Below are positions 11,075 to 23,745 of a stretch of DNA of 64,000 nt, piece by piece. The stretch is from Oscheius dolichura (Eukaryota > Nematoda > Chromadorea > Rhabditida > Rhabditidae), in contig OW051495.1 in assembly GCA_932521035.1 (NCBI GenBank), positions 6,944,001-7,008,000 of the forward strand. Reading direction: 5' to 3'. The notes below the pieces were generated by a model. The model saw nothing but the letters and a program-made list of their open reading frames with translations. It made no database searches and was not told where the DNA came from. The translations under genes were made by a program, and so were the position numbers. How positions within the stretch are numbered: the first letter of the stretch is position 1; the number at the start of each line of letters is the position of its first letter.

Positions 11075-13532
11075 ATGGGGGTCCTGCATATCACATTCTA
11101 CGTGTTGTTGTCCACCGGCCTTATTTGCTCCTTTATTCTTCCGGTTGTACAGTTTCTGAGGGAAGAGAAGGAGATCAGTACTGATGTCACCCACGGGCTA
11201 GAGCAGAGGTTTATTCCCCAAATGGGCAAGAGATAAAGACAATTTCAGGTTTATTCTGCACAGAAATGACCGTGACGCTCCCCTGTTCATCTACGTGACT
11301 CCATGTGGTGGATCTGTCCACTGGCGTCTCTTCAGTGTCCACGATGATGGTTCGTTTCTTTTTTGTTCCGGGTCTACCGTATACTTTCGAGATTTACGGG
11401 GGACTTAGCCGCCACCTGACACTCATACCTGAGCATCAGCTATTTTTAGTCGACCCTGCTGCTGCTTATGACGCAAATAGCCATCCTCCTCCTGAGAGGT
11501 GTAACTCCTTCCGTCTTATCGCTTAACGATCTGAAAAATGTTTAACGATCTGAAAAATGTTTGGGTAGGAATTCCCCGGGGAACGGGAGGGGACGGGCAT
11601 ATGGATGAGCTCCACTTTTTCGGAACAGATGGAAACAACAATTTGGGCTGTTTCAGAATTGAGCATGTTGAGGAGGTTCGACTCGGTGGAGGAACTCCCG
11701 AATGCCAGACTCATCGCCGGCGAGGAGGACGACATCCGGATGAAGTTCTTCTCCCGCCACGTCGAAGCGGAACAGCTTGTTTTGGTCTTGACGGCCAACT
11801 CTCCGGCCTCGGCTCGAGTCTTCTTCACAACATCTCAGGAGGCCATGGATGACATGTATCCGCCCCTACCGAAGGACACCCGCCTGGCCTACGCTGTCGA
11901 CCAGACCGATAGTGATCTAAAGCAAGTCCTAGTGACATTTAAGGTCGCCGACTCTGTCAAGTAATACTCCCTCCCTAATCCCCGTAAACAAGTATTTTAG
12001 AGAGGCTGATCCCCTGAGATACCGGACCTGTGCCATCGTTTCCAGGAGATTCCCCGATTGGGCAGTATGTGACCTTCTCGACGAGGGGCTGGAGTCCATA
12101 CACTGCACTCCCAGCCAGAATAACTCCGTGATCATCAAGAATATCAGGTAAGGGAGAAGAAACCTCTCTAGACAAAAATATTATTCAGAACTGGCTTCAA
12201 GTACTACATCACCGTCTTTGTCAGAGATTCCTACAGGGGAACCACCTCCTCTTACAGTACCCTCGAGGTGGATCTGAAGAGGAGAGGACAGGAGGAAGTG
12301 AGAATGCCGAGAAAGGAGGAAGTCCGCCTCCTGCCCGACTCTCAGTTGAGGATTGCCGATCTCCCGGCCAAACAAGACGCCTCTTTGAGTTACTTCTACG
12401 CTGTTCCCTACAATCGCACCAAGACCCAACGGGTGAGATCTTTGCTTCTTGTCGGGGGAACTTTTGAACACCCTTTTGCTGGTAATTTGAGGAGTGCTCT
12501 TTTCAGCGAAAGCACGCATTTATGACATAGGCGTGTGCCACGGGCGGTTACCTGTTTGAGCCGGAAATAGCCACAGCTACCAGCTACGTCAATGGGTGCA
12601 TTCCTTTGTCGACAGCTGACTCCCAGCCACGGGTTCTTTTCTCACATTTGAGCCAATAATACTGGAGGGGGATGTGTGTTATTTGCACCACAGGGGCATT
12701 TATGAGGGGGATATTGTTGACAAATTGGGGGTCGCACTTCGTGCCAGGACCAACTGCTCTCTTCCAGGTCCTGCTAATTGCTCACTCCTGCAATGGAATG
12801 GTCCGGATGAACATCTACCGGAATGGAAAGCTCCTCCGAACCACGGAGCCCTTCTCCGGCTTCAGGAGGTATTCCCCCTGGCTCTATAGACCCTCACCGT
12901 CCATCTTCAGGTTCCTGGTCATCAACGTCCGCCGCGGCCAGCTGCGCTTCGAAATTGTCAACGAGGACAGCCGACCCAAGAATGTTCGCCTCTGGGCCAG
13001 CACAAGTTCCCACAAATCACCCTATCCCATGCTGCCGGAAGACACCAGGTACCCACACCGGGTTGACCGCAAAAAGTCTAATTTGTCAATTTCAGTGTAA
13101 AGGTCGTTCGACGAACTTGCACTTCAGCGACCCTGCAGTGGCTGAGGTCCTCCGACCCGAGGGCCGAGTACTGTATCTACAAGAGGAAGGAGAGTGCCCA
13201 CTTCTTGGAACACATCGTCAGCCGGGCCGACAATCTCTGTGAGGCCGCTCTACAGTCCGTGCTGGTCGGCTGCTACCAACACAAGGGGCCCAACCCTAAT
13301 GCCATCGGGGTGAGTATCCTCTCTATTACCTGGCTGAAAATCTTTCTTACCTATCCATTGAATCTAACTCATGATTTCGTTTCAGGACACAGTGGGAGTG
13401 ATCGAGACGACGATCGGCGACCTTCGTCCCTCTGCCACCTACCGCTTTGACCTCCTTGCGACTCCGTTGAGGCGAAAGAACTCCCAACAGCTACCGTACC
13501 GGACAGTCTGGGTCCGGACTATGCCTTGCTAG
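11075..13532 (+). CDS. nord-1: NDNF / NORD-1 family secreted glycoprotein
   Basis: ATG 11075 starts a hydrophobic signal sequence. The next exon (from 11263) encodes RFILHRNDRDAPLFIYVTPCGGSVHWRLF, matching the N-terminal domain of NDNF (neuron-derived neurotrophic factor). Later exons give FFTTSQ...YPPLPKDTRLAYAV (first fibronectin III-like module), an RTCAIV...IHCTP segment, TGFKYYITVFVRDSYRGT, a basic linker, MNIYRNGKLLRTTEPF, SPYPMLPEDT (a family hallmark before the last Fn3 repeat), CTSATLQWLRSSDPRAEYCIYKRKE, and a DLRPSATYRFDLLAT...TMPC end. Stop 13530-13532. Family members are secreted and act extracellularly; nematode NORD-1 and vertebrate NDNF are linked to FGF-receptor signalling. 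Exons between 11345 and 11640 and the 12433-12772 intron are less certain. It converges on the lin-22-like gene. Confidence 0.88.
11523..11560. repeat. Perfect 19-bp tandem duplication
   Basis: The 19-base unit TTAACGATCTGAAAAATGT occurs twice head to tail. It lies within the intronic region upstream of the next confident exon of the NDNF-like gene. Confidence 0.9.
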
Positions 13533-13817
13533 ATTCTTCCCCCCTTTTTCCTCGTCTCGCACTATTCAAAAACAGGTCAATAGGGTCATAGCTTGTAGCC
13601 TCTTTCGCCGATCTCCGTGTCTTTCATTCCGATCCATGTATTCTCTTTACGGGTGTAATAATAATCATCTTCATATAAATAATTTCACGTATCAGCTCGT
13701 ATTCCAACGTACCACGTCTTCTCACACAGATATTCAAAAAAGAAAAACACAACGGGAATAAATAATAAAGGGGACTAGCAATAGGGGGAAACTATAATTA
13801 CAGTATATTGCACTTGG

Positions 13818-13834
13818 CTCTCTCTCTCTCTCTC
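13818..13834. repeat. CT dinucleotide microsatellite
   Basis: Run of about eight CT units between the convergent NDNF-like and lin-22-like genes. Confidence 0.9.
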
Positions 13835-13859
13835 GGGTCATCATCGTCACCGTCTCCTC

Positions 13860-15120
13860 CTACCTCCAGGGGGCCGCCCCAAGGACAGTCGAAGTCATCG
13901 CACTGGGAAATGAACTGATCGGCAGCATCGGAGCCACGGCGGCCATCTTCAAATTCGTCTGGTGGTGCAGCTGAGCCAGGAGAAACTGCTGCGCCAGATA
14001 TTGTTGTGAAATTCCCGGATACGTGGGGATCGGGGCGTGGGGTTGTTGTCCCGGTTCTTGATCGGATCTACGTTTTCGTTTGATCTCGGGGGCCTCGGAG
14101 AATTCAGTAGAAGAAGTCGAGGGAGGGGAGCAGACAGACGCCGGGGACTTGGACAGGACTATCCTCGGTTCCTCGGCCTCTTCCACAGAAGGAGCTCGCC
14201 TTTTCAAATCAGTGAATCCTGAAAATGGAGGATTACACCTTGATGTCAAGGAATGTAGCCAAGTTACATTATGGCAACTGAAATAGGCACTTTCTGCTGT
14301 TGTTAGACCCAATTATTTGCCATTTACCGGGTTTTATCGTCCCAAAATCTTCAGTATAAATTATCGATCGGAGTCTTTCAACGATTAGAACACAGAAGGC
14401 CCTTTTTAGGACCAGCAGAATGCCAGAACATCTCTGGAGCTAATTATGACTGTGGCTCATTCCAGCAGGGGGACTGGCCTGTAATAGCCATTAAAAAGAG
14501 CCATATTCCCAAGAATAAAACTACTGTAAGGGATCTAATTACCAAAAGGAGGAAACTGTATCCCGAAATGTCAATTTGCCCATGCATTACTCGCCCCATT
14601 GTTCGGTATGGCAAACTCCGGGCCCCCTTTGAGTTTCTACAAAAATCTCGACCAATTTCTGTGAAAAGCCGAGCCAGGCACGCATTGTGTGTTCAAGAAA
14701 ACAGACTCGCGCCGTCCCCCCCCTCGGCTGACATCATTCGAATGCCAATGTTAACTTTTGTGACTAATCAGACCTCTCGGACTCACCTTGAGCATTTCTC
14801 AGCTTCTTCACATAGTCCACAGTCATCTCCAGGATGTCGGCCTTCTCCCATTTGGCATGGCTGGCAGACTAAAGAGAAGGGAGAGGTGGGGAGACGGGTT
14901 GTGGGTACTGACCACATGATTGTCTTTGATCAAGATATCCTTCAACTCTGAGAGACAGCGATTGATTCGGGCTCGTCGCTTCTTTTCCATCAGAGGCTTG
15001 TTAGTCTGAAATTGGCCTGGCTACGAGAGAAAAGGAAAGGAAACGAACCTTCTTTGACGACGGGGCTTCGGAGAGGGTCTCAACATCAGAGAACATAACC
15101 TTCTCTCTGAAAATATCCAT
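13860..15120 (-). CDS. lin-22: Hairy/E(spl) bHLH transcriptional repressor, LIN-22-like
   Basis: Four exons (15120-15049, 15005-14913, 14868-14787, 14218-13860) join in frame to 201 residues. The bHLH spans about residues 25-78: the basic region and helix 1 KPLMEKKRRARINRCLSELKDIL with a Pro in the basic region typical of HES proteins, a short loop, and helix 2 AKWEKADILEMTVDYVKKL. The remainder is Ser/Pro- and Gln-rich (GISQQYLAQQFLLAQL) like C. elegans LIN-22. LIN-22 represses proneural/seam neuroblast fates in lateral epidermis. No Orange domain follows helix 2. The C-terminus is GAAPWR, so a canonical WRPW Groucho-binding tetrapeptide is absent. The long gene-poor region upstream would suit extended regulatory DNA. 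Confidence 0.9.
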
Positions 15121-18100
15121 GTTATACTGGCGGACAGCAATATCTAAGGGATGATGAGAACCAAGAAAAAGACAGGATGCTCGAAGAGCGGATTAGTACA
15201 ACAGCAGAGTTCTTGATCAAACGGATGAAAGTGAGCAAAAAGGGGTGGGAGAAGCTTGTTTTGTTTTGTAAGTTCCAGCATAAGTGCTACCGTATCAAAT
15301 AAGAGAACAGCATCCACAACCCGTGACTGGATATCCGACTTGAGCCGATTTCTTGCCGTCAATCCGGCTCAATTCCATATTTTGGTCCATATGACTAAAT
15401 TGGGAGTACGTCCCGATTTAGGCCAGTCGAGATAATCTACCCCCGATATTTGTGCCCTTTACAAAGTGCATACTAGAGATCTCCCTCTCCTTTAAAATAT
15501 GCGGACCTCGATTTCCAAAAAGGCGGAAAAGTTGGCCGGTGTCAGCCGGTTTTCCTCTTCCTTTCCTTATCGAAGAGACACGCGCATCTGTCATTCTTCT
15601 TTTGTGTTCGCGCTGCTTTCCATAACAGTTACCGTATTCCTCCGGGAAAGAATTCGACGGCGCGTGACGCGTAAAAATAACTGATGACAGGTGGGAGGAA
15701 AGCCGCCCGTTTTTTGGCCATCATCTTATCAACTGGAAAACTTCACACCCGCGTATCAAGTGGTCATTTTAGTCGGCGAAAATTGAATGCTATCAAAGGG
15801 CAACAGTCTCCCAAAAAAACGGCTAGAAGAGAGCCAACAAGGGCATAAGTGGTACTTAAAAAAGGAGCTGCCGACCAGAGCGGCTCTCGCCAGGCCACTG
15901 CCGATCCTTCCGGCGGCAGGCTACTGTAAATATTGGCTCGCGCGCGGGGTCACACGCCACGGGAAACGCAAAAGCTTTTGTAAACAGAAAACGACTTGAA
16001 CCGACTGCCGACCAACGGAGGGAACGGTCGGCTCAGGACACATGGCGCGCGCGGCGGAGGGCGACGGCCTTGTGAGCACACGGGGGTGACAAGTCATGTG
16101 GTGGAGCTCGAAAACTTGAGACTGTAGAGGGAGGGAGGAAGCAAAACAACGACGGGCTCAGAGGGGAAGTGAGGACACAAACAGCTTATTTGTTTCCGAT
16201 CGGGGAGGTATTTTTAGACGGTAAAGAGAGGGCGGAGGTGACGTCTACCCTGTAAGGAAAATACGAGTAGTCAGGGCGTTACCGGGACTGAACAAGTACA
16301 TGGACAATACCCGAGAAACCCCGCGTCTTGTTCGAAAACAAGGAACTTTTCTCGTATTGTTGTCAGGGCATTTTGTAGTGTCTAGAGGGGCTATTGACTG
16401 GCAGTCCTTGGAGATCAGTTGGGGGGCCACCTTGTTAGCCGTTCTCTGGATAGAATGATCAGCACCGAGGCAATATCCCCCCTGACAGTCACAATAACAA
16501 TAATTCGACCGAAGTAAGCACTAGAGGATGATGATCTTTCCGTTCTGGATGTACTTTTCTAACCAAAACATAAGCACAGCAAGGCACAAGTCGAATTCCG
16601 AAAGTTCAGAGGGATCTTTTATACCCGGCCTGCAGACGTCTCCATGATGACCGCTGCTTTTGCATCAGATTTCCCCGAATTGTGGAGACTTATTTGTAAT
16701 TAGCGTGCTTGTATCGTCCGACAAATATGGATGACGAGGAAGGCATCCATATGAAAGTTCGCACAAATGACTAGCACAACAAATATGGCTAGGAAAAGAG
16801 AAAAGACCGAAAACGACGAAAATAAGAACTGGTGAGGTGACGGAGGTGATCGAGTTACTGCGTAAATTATCCTCGTTAATCCCCCCGGTCAATTAGTTTA
16901 TGTTGCAGCCTTTGATACGAGGGCAAAATATTTTCAAAAACTTCTTTGTTTTTGACCTCTCTACGAGGAAAAGTTATCATTTCCAAAACAAAATAATCAA
17001 GCCAATTAAAGCAGAGTGGACAAGAAAGAATGGAACAGAATGTGATAAAAAGAAAGGGATTGCCGATGTCCTGGGGTGAATACGGTGTGGGCGGGACAGG
17101 CACGCGTATAGAAGCGCGACGTCCACGCGACAGTAATCGGAGAGCCATCTCCGAGGGGAAGCAACGGGGTAAAAAAACGAAAAGTGATGGGAGAGACCCG
17201 AGATAGAACACCTTTTTGACAATGACAAGGTAGAGGTCATCCAAAAAAGTACTGTAGCCATCCCCCGACAAGATGTTTTGGCGCCAAAGTGGCTGCCATT
17301 CGAATGGGAATACGATAATCGGATGTTTCGAGAGGGGCTGAGCCGGACGACAACAGTTTCTCATGACTTTTATCATTTACAATACCATAAGTTATCAGCC
17401 GGTGTCGTAAACGGTACCGGGCCTGTCATCCGCGTCGACCGGCTATGATTAACTATCTTTGCCGGCCATCGGGCGGCCAAAGGCGTCGACTAATCCGTGC
17501 CGACGTGAACGGTCGAGGGGCTAATTGCTGTCCGACAAACTTCTGAGCAGCCGCCGTGGCTGGGAGACAGATAAAACGGTTTGGGAACTTGGTCGTAGAG
17601 GTCGGGAGGAAGTAGACTTGGGTCGACTGTACCGGGGACCGCCACAATACCGTAGGTGTCGTTACTTTGAAGAGACAGGGGCTACCTCCTTATAAACTTT
17701 GTTGTTTACGGTTCTAGGCGGATATAAGCAGACAAGAAGAGGAAGTTAAGGGGCTGGGGACTATTTTGAATAGCTAGGGAAGAATCAGCGAGGTGTTCCT
17801 TTTTATTCACACCTGCAAGACGAAGAACGTCATTCCGTGGCCATAGAGAATGCGTTTTCAAATAAATAGTGTGCTGTGGAAATGAAGGAATGACGCCGCC
17901 AATTTCCTCTCTGTGCTCTACACAATGAAAAACAGACGCATCGCGTGTGACAGGGGAATGGACGAGTTCCTAAGTTCGAGTCTTTGTCAATCAAGGATCA
18001 GAGGGGAGGCATCATTGTTTCCAGGGAAATAAGGAATTGAGTGCGGAAGTATCGGTCTTTGATGGCCACAATACCACCTGGAAGAGGGCGGAATGAAGAG

Positions 18101-19585
18101 AACGTGGTCATCAATCAGCTGAAGATGCTGGAAGGTGGCGAAGAGAACTTGTGACAATTCATTACGGTGAGTCTATCTATCAGGCTGCGCAGATTTGTGT
18201 GTGGCGCTCATCCATCACGAAGCGGACGGCGCCGAGACGTGGGAAGGCTGCGTAAGGCTCTCCACGCCACCCGGCTGGAGGCAACGCGGGGTCACCAGGC
18301 GATGGATGACGGCTTCCGAAATGACGGGAACAAGTCGCTCTCTCACTCTTGTTCCTGTTATTCATAGCTTTAAAGGGGAAAGAAATACTGGGGTGCCCAT
18401 TCTGGAGAAAACATGAGCAAGAGGACAAAACACTTTACAGTAATTGAAGCCCTAAAATCAGATCCACTGGAAAACTTTGCTTGATTACCAGTACAAAATA
18501 AAAAGCTGGTAAAGCCTTATTGGTCCTCATTAGCTCCGTAACATGCATAAACAGCCCACCGCCACTCAATCAAATTCTTGAAAATATAGCGCGGGTACCC
18601 TCTTATATCCAGTAACCAGGAAGAGAATCCCGTAGAAGATAAAATTGAGAGCCAGGGTTACTGTAGCCTGTCTTTTGTGTGAGCCTGATAAATGAGTGTT
18701 TCCGGGAGACTCCTGCCTGTCTGTTTCGCCAACTATCCGCGGTGTTTGATGAATACCCACAATGTTGCGAGTGACCTGTTAATGGTAGCTATTAATTCGG
18801 TCATAACGAGCACCGGCGTCACATTAGACGTAGTCGTAAAACAAACACGACGTGCATATCTCCCGTAGCGACGCGGTCTCTCGTCGCGCGCGTCTCGCAA
18901 TTTGTCGCTCCTCTGCGATTGATAGCACCTCGATAATGATCGTCCTTCCTGTGCGTCGACAACGACAAAAACCATCTGCATTTTGAGAGAGGCAGATACT
19001 GAAAACAGAAGAGGGAGAGAATCCTCTTTGTGTGAAGGGGACCACCCAAGACGAGTAACTCCAGCTGAGGTGTCATTAATCCAAGCAGAGGATTCCATTT
19101 TACGGGGGCCGCCCTCGACTAATGGCACGATTTTTCATGACAGCGGGAGGTGGTCGCGGAGATTCTGTCATTCTAGGGAAGAACTCCTCTTCCCATGTGT
19201 GGATGGGGAGGATTGGATTGAAGAATGTGAGAAGGAAAGTAAACTGGGAAAGACGCCCCGAAAATGGTGATTCCCATGCGACGGTACGTGGCCTGTCCCT
19301 GGGAAAGGAGAAGTCTCGAAAAGCGAGGATAAGAACGTGGCAGGACATCTTCTGGAAACTCTTGGCTTTCAGGGTGGCCATCTTGGTTAATTTTTGTTTC
19401 AATGACCACAATATTTCAACGGTAGACGTGGTCAAGTGGACTGGCAAAAGAAGTACAACTAGAACTAGACAACGACCATATGTACTGTTCAAGAGAGCAA
19501 AATATAATGGAAAACTGGGGAAAGACGAAGGTTTATCACTTTGTATGATATTGGGCGCATGTCTTGTCACATCCCGTTCCACAGA
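15121..19585. other. Gene-poor region upstream of the lin-22-like gene
   Basis: About 4.5 kb with no gene I can support. Open frames on both strands (for example overlapping sense and antisense frames of about 155-160 codons at 19100-19589) lack family matches and splice structure. A short frame at 18062-18148 (MATIPPGRGRNEENVVINQL..) could be an isolated exon but cannot be connected. The stretch may hold developmental enhancers of the bHLH gene; no specific sites were identified. Confidence 0.5.
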
Positions 19586-20963
19586 CTAAAAAGTAGAGGT
19601 TTTAGACTGTCTAATAATAAGGCAGTTACCTAAATGGCCTCGGAAAAACTTGGGCATATCGTAGAAAATGCCGGTGCTCGGCTTTCTCAGCGGCTTCGGG
19701 ACTACCACGGCCAGTGTATTCAGCCCGTCATTGACATCCTTCATCTTCGGCCTGTCCTGAGCCCACAGATTGCTGCCCATCGTCTTCGACGACTTCTTAT
19801 CCGGATTAATCACTTTCCAGCCGTCTTTTTCGCCTCCCGTAAATTTGGAGTCCTTTTCACCAGGTGTTGTGATGTAATTGTATTCGAACATGGTGCCATC
19901 GAGGGATCCGTCTATGCCCTCCTGACCGTTCGGGTCCACCGGAGACGTGGCCCAATCACTGTTGGCAAACCACTGAAAATGTTAGCCGTCTCTTTCAACT
20001 TGTTACGGTACCTGGCAATGTTGATGCTGATCGGCGGCATTCTCCTCGAGAGTGACCGACGGCGACATCATGAAGCAGGTGTCACGTTTGAAGCTCGTGG
20101 CCATGTGGAACGAGTCCTTGTAGATGATGCACTCCTTCTCGTAGAGTCGGACAGTCTTGATGCCGTCGTAGAGACAAAAGTAGCTGGCCTTGTCCGACGT
20201 CGGCTCCACCGTCTGGCCCGGCAGTTCTTCGTCCAGACCTCTTCCGAACAGAAGCCACTTTGGCTTGGCATCCTTATCCAAAAACCAAGACAGATGCATC
20301 TTGAAGCCGAGCCTACGGGGGTCCACGTCTAAAATTCAGTTTCATCAGCAATTAAATCAATTCCCTACAGTTCTGGAGATGTTTCATAAAATCAAGTCCG
20401 TACTGGGCATCCGGCAGCCGTCCTTCTCTGCCCGCATTTTCTTTCTTGCAGCCCTCTTCGGCCTCTTTGAAAGTCTTCTCTTCTTCGTGGAACTCGAAAC
20501 ACAGATGGCCGACGGGGAATTGACCAGACGGGCAAATATATATCGTCTCTGAAAACAACGAGGATTACTGGTACGGGGTTGCTGTTTTCTAAAGAAGTAA
20601 CATGGATCATACCGAAGTTGCAGACGGTTTCCTTCGTCGCCGGGTTGACGAACTTATCGACGAACTCGGCAGGATGCACGTATGCACAGGCGTCTTCAAT
20701 TTCTTCTTCAGGCACAACATACGGCAGACGAAGCTTGCAGACGATGGCCTCAGCGCCGCTGGCCGTCACTTCAGTTTCGTATGTTCCAATACCGTACGCA
20801 TGATTTTCGCAAAGCCATTTGACCGTCTCCTTCGGGGTGCGCTTCATGTCCCAATCGGCTGCTTCGCCATCTTTCGCCAGCTGAATTCGCGTATTACTGA
20901 AATATGAGAATCCGTAGTTACCGAAAGAAAAAGAAGAGCAGCAAAAGCAGAAAATGCGGCCAT
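19586..20963 (-). CDS. Secreted C-type lectin-like domain protein
   Basis: ATG 20963 gives a signal peptide (MAAFSAFAALLFLSV). Downstream exons encode a Cys-containing N-terminal module (NTRIQLAKDGEAADWDMKR ... VKWLCENHAYGIGTY ... ETVCNFG), then a CTLD start: ETIYICPSGQFPVGHLCFEF, HEEEKTFKEAEEGCKKE and LPDAQYGLDF, followed by a long lectin-like part with KASYFCLYDG and KDGWKVINPDKK and a stop at 19586. Spacing of Cys and the W/F-rich CTLD opening fit nematode CLEC proteins, which are often secreted and immune-responsive. Oddity: the signal peptide and the NTRIQ frame are not joined by any normal intron; only a 25-nt GT...AG lies between them and it would create a stop. So exon 1 may be elsewhere, or there is a frameshift. 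Confidence 0.7.
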
Positions 20964-21118
20964 TCCGTCGAAGAAACACGGCAGACAATGGATCAAAATT
21001 TTTATACGATCACGGGGATTAGTCAACAAGTGTACACGGAGCTCTGACAAGTAAGGTTGAAACGAGCCCCTTCCCCAAACAAAAATCATTGAAAAGAAGT
21101 AACTGTTTATTGACACGT

Positions 21119-22520
21119 CTAGATGGCCATTGTCGTTGTGAATTCGCGAATTGAGGTTATAGGTCCGCCGAATGGTTTCAACACTTCTCGTCTCAAGTAA
21201 GGAACGAGAACTAGGGTCGCTATTCCCTGGATCATCGGTTGAGATAGGATGATGGGGAAGGAGAAGGCACTCAAGAGGGCTCCCAGAGCAGGGAAGAGGT
21301 TGTATTCAGCCTTGGCTACAGCTCGGAGAATAGTAACGATTACCCCTATGAAGAGCACGGAGGCCTCAAAGGTCAAGAGCTAAAATTGGATTCAGATGTG
21401 AGAGAGAAACATTCCTACCGCAATAAAACTTGTGTGGAGCTTTGTTTTTTTTCCGGAGAAGGTCGACACCATCCTCTTGAGTCTCCTGACCATTATGTAC
21501 CGAAGAAGGAAAGTCACAGGGACACAGATGTAGGTCGAGTTGGACCCGACGGTCCATAGGGAAGCCTGAAGAATAGAATATGGTGAGACGCTTGTTTCTC
21601 TTTTGATGTGGCTTTCCTACTACTCCATATTCTTAGAGAGTATTGGGGTCAAGCTACATCGCCGAAGTCACGTTACCCCTCCCGGCCCTTCATGAGTGCC
21701 CTGTGGAAGTACTGCGTGTATTGCAGCAGTATTCTTGGAAAGACCCTCCTCCACACCAGTTTCAATAGATCAATTATCGCGGTCCAGGATAGACCGCAAA
21801 TCAGCCTATACTTTTCACATGGAAGTAGACTCCCATTGGGTGGTCTTTTCACAGGGCAATAGACAAGCAGATGAACCTCGATCTCGTATCGGAGTTCTGC
21901 AAACGGGGGTGCTGCTGCTGCTTCCTCTAGGTAAGCGGGCGGGATTGTGCCCACAGGCGAATGTGAGAGGACGATCAACATGGTTATCTGGAAGAGGGGA
22001 GTGGGGAAGAGGAAGGAGAGAATACTTACAAAGAGACCTCCTCCACAGAGGAAGAGAATCCCGACGGGGAGCATGACCATCCTCTTGGAGAGGGGTTTAC
22101 TGAAGAGAAGAAGGGTCCGGGCGGACATCGAGAGGGGGATAAATATGGTGATGATGGGGCTGAAGGTGTTCGAGATGCTCTGGACGATACCGGCCGAGGT
22201 GGGGTCGAGGAGACCGAGTAACCCGTAGGAGAACATCAGCGAGTGGCCACCACCGATGCTTTGAGTTCTGGAGGATACACTTTTGGATACGATACAAAAA
22301 GAACCAACCTGTAGATGACGAGCCACCCCGTAAACAGTCGAATAATGGTACTGACAGAGTAGATCTGCATGAGGAGAACATACGCGGAATGGTCAGACTT
22401 GGCCTTCTTCTTCGTCAAATACGCCACGAGACAGTGAGCAATGATACCAACCAGGGCGACCCCAGTGGTCAGAATCCGGACGGGAGTAACGTATACGACC
22501 ATTTGGACAGTTGTTGCCAT
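21119..22520 (-). CDS. Serpentine 7TM chemoreceptor, inverted copy of the 59.2-kb receptor
   Basis: Six exons from ATG 22520. Landmarks: TM1 VRILTTGVALVGIIAHCLVAYL, DHSAYVLLMQIYS and GWLVIYR (TM2), FSYGLLGLLDP, a TM3/4 block with IPLSMSARTLLLF, GSNSTYICVPVTFLLRYIMVRRL (TM5), LLTFEASVLFIGVIVTILRA (TM6) and PMIQGIATLVLVPYLRREV (TM7). It belongs to the same subfamily as the four + strand receptors at 55.8-62.4 kb. The first ~590 nt are nearly identical to the gene at 59225, introns included; intron 3 (about 300 nt) and the later exons are much more diverged. All exons are intact, so it is probably functional. Class within the nematode serpentine superfamily is not assigned. Confidence 0.8.
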
Positions 22521-23745
22521 CCGGGGAAGGGGAGGCGGGATCGGGGATACTAATGAAACGATTGAATGATGCACTACTAGTTTAAATAAATGATGGAGAG
22601 AAGACAGTGGGGGCGGGGGCAACGGGGTAGATGGGTGCCTGTTTACGGTAATCTGGGAGGAGTTGTGCTCCTTCTATCAATGGCAATGGGGGGCATCTTC
22701 CAGACACGAGGTTGACCCTGTAAACGGAGAGATCTGCTTCGGACCCTTCAGAACATTTCGAGAAAATCAGATTTGCACACTCGGATTTGTTCTACTACTT
22801 TTTTTTTTGCTTTTACTATTAGAAATTCAATCTCTCAGCGAGGTTGCACCGTGGCACACCTTCTTTATAAGCCGTAAAAAGTATCAGTGACAAACGGCCC
22901 TATGCATACGCGATCTCTGCTCGTTCTGCAAATTTCTTTCTAGTCTGTCTCACCTTCCAAAGTCTACCAGAAATACATCTGAATCTGATCTCAATTAGTT
23001 TGCATCGTGTTAATTAGGAGGTGAGTCGACTCTACTCGGAATGGCTGCCTTCCTAATTGATGTACACCCTATGGAATTTGTATCTCCGGCTATTTACTCC
23101 CTGTGATCAACCAAGAATCGGCACTTCCCCTTTCTCAGAAAGAATCTCTCCGGAATAAATAAGCTTACTCATGGGAATGTCATTTACTATGCGTCTTGAC
23201 CCCTCGGGTAATTGCCAACTGCTTCAATGTCCTCCTGCCCAAAAGTGAATTCCACACCAGGAATCCTGAAAACTGACACCTCCTCCTGTCGGGGCTTCTT
23301 CCTCCTCTCAAGGGCACTTTTGTTATTGCCCGAATGACCTGAAGTTTAAGTGGAAGCCGTTCAGATTTGATTTTGTTTTTGGGATTTCCTTATTGGAAAG
23401 GCAGATCACTTTAATAACTGCCACATATTTCTAGTTGCCAATCAGAAATCCTCGAGTCTGCCCATCCCTTCTGGGGGCTTCGTCCGGCTGTTGAGTTATT
23501 TTGAGCTGGCTTCTTTATTTTTCCTCTTTTGGCTTATAAAGGTCGCTTATTAGGAAGGGTATCTCATAACATCATCTGTTTTCAACTGTTTATTATCCGC
23601 TTGAAACACGAGATTGTTGTCATTATCCCCGTAACAAATAATGTGTGAAAATAGTTATTTTCGCCCTCGCTAATCAGATTCTTTTATTTTCAGTCTCTCT
23701 CGTTACAGTAGAAGTTGAGGTCTCTTCTTCGCAATATTCCCCAAT
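22521..23745. other. Intergenic
   Basis: About 1.2 kb between divergent receptor genes; no coding region or RNA gene is apparent. It holds the promoters of both receptors. Confidence 0.6.

Noticed and set aside
16876-17376. 166-codon minus-strand ORF
   Set aside because: Mixed hydrophobic and Pro/Ser composition without family features; no support as a gene.
19100-19589. Overlapping 155- and 160-codon frames on opposite strands
   Set aside because: Neither has a recognisable domain, splice structure or gene-like codon use; mutual openness is likely chance.
21608-21862. Open frames between exons 3 and 4 of the minus-strand receptor
   Set aside because: They fall in its ~300-nt third intron, defined by paralogue comparison and GT...AG borders.
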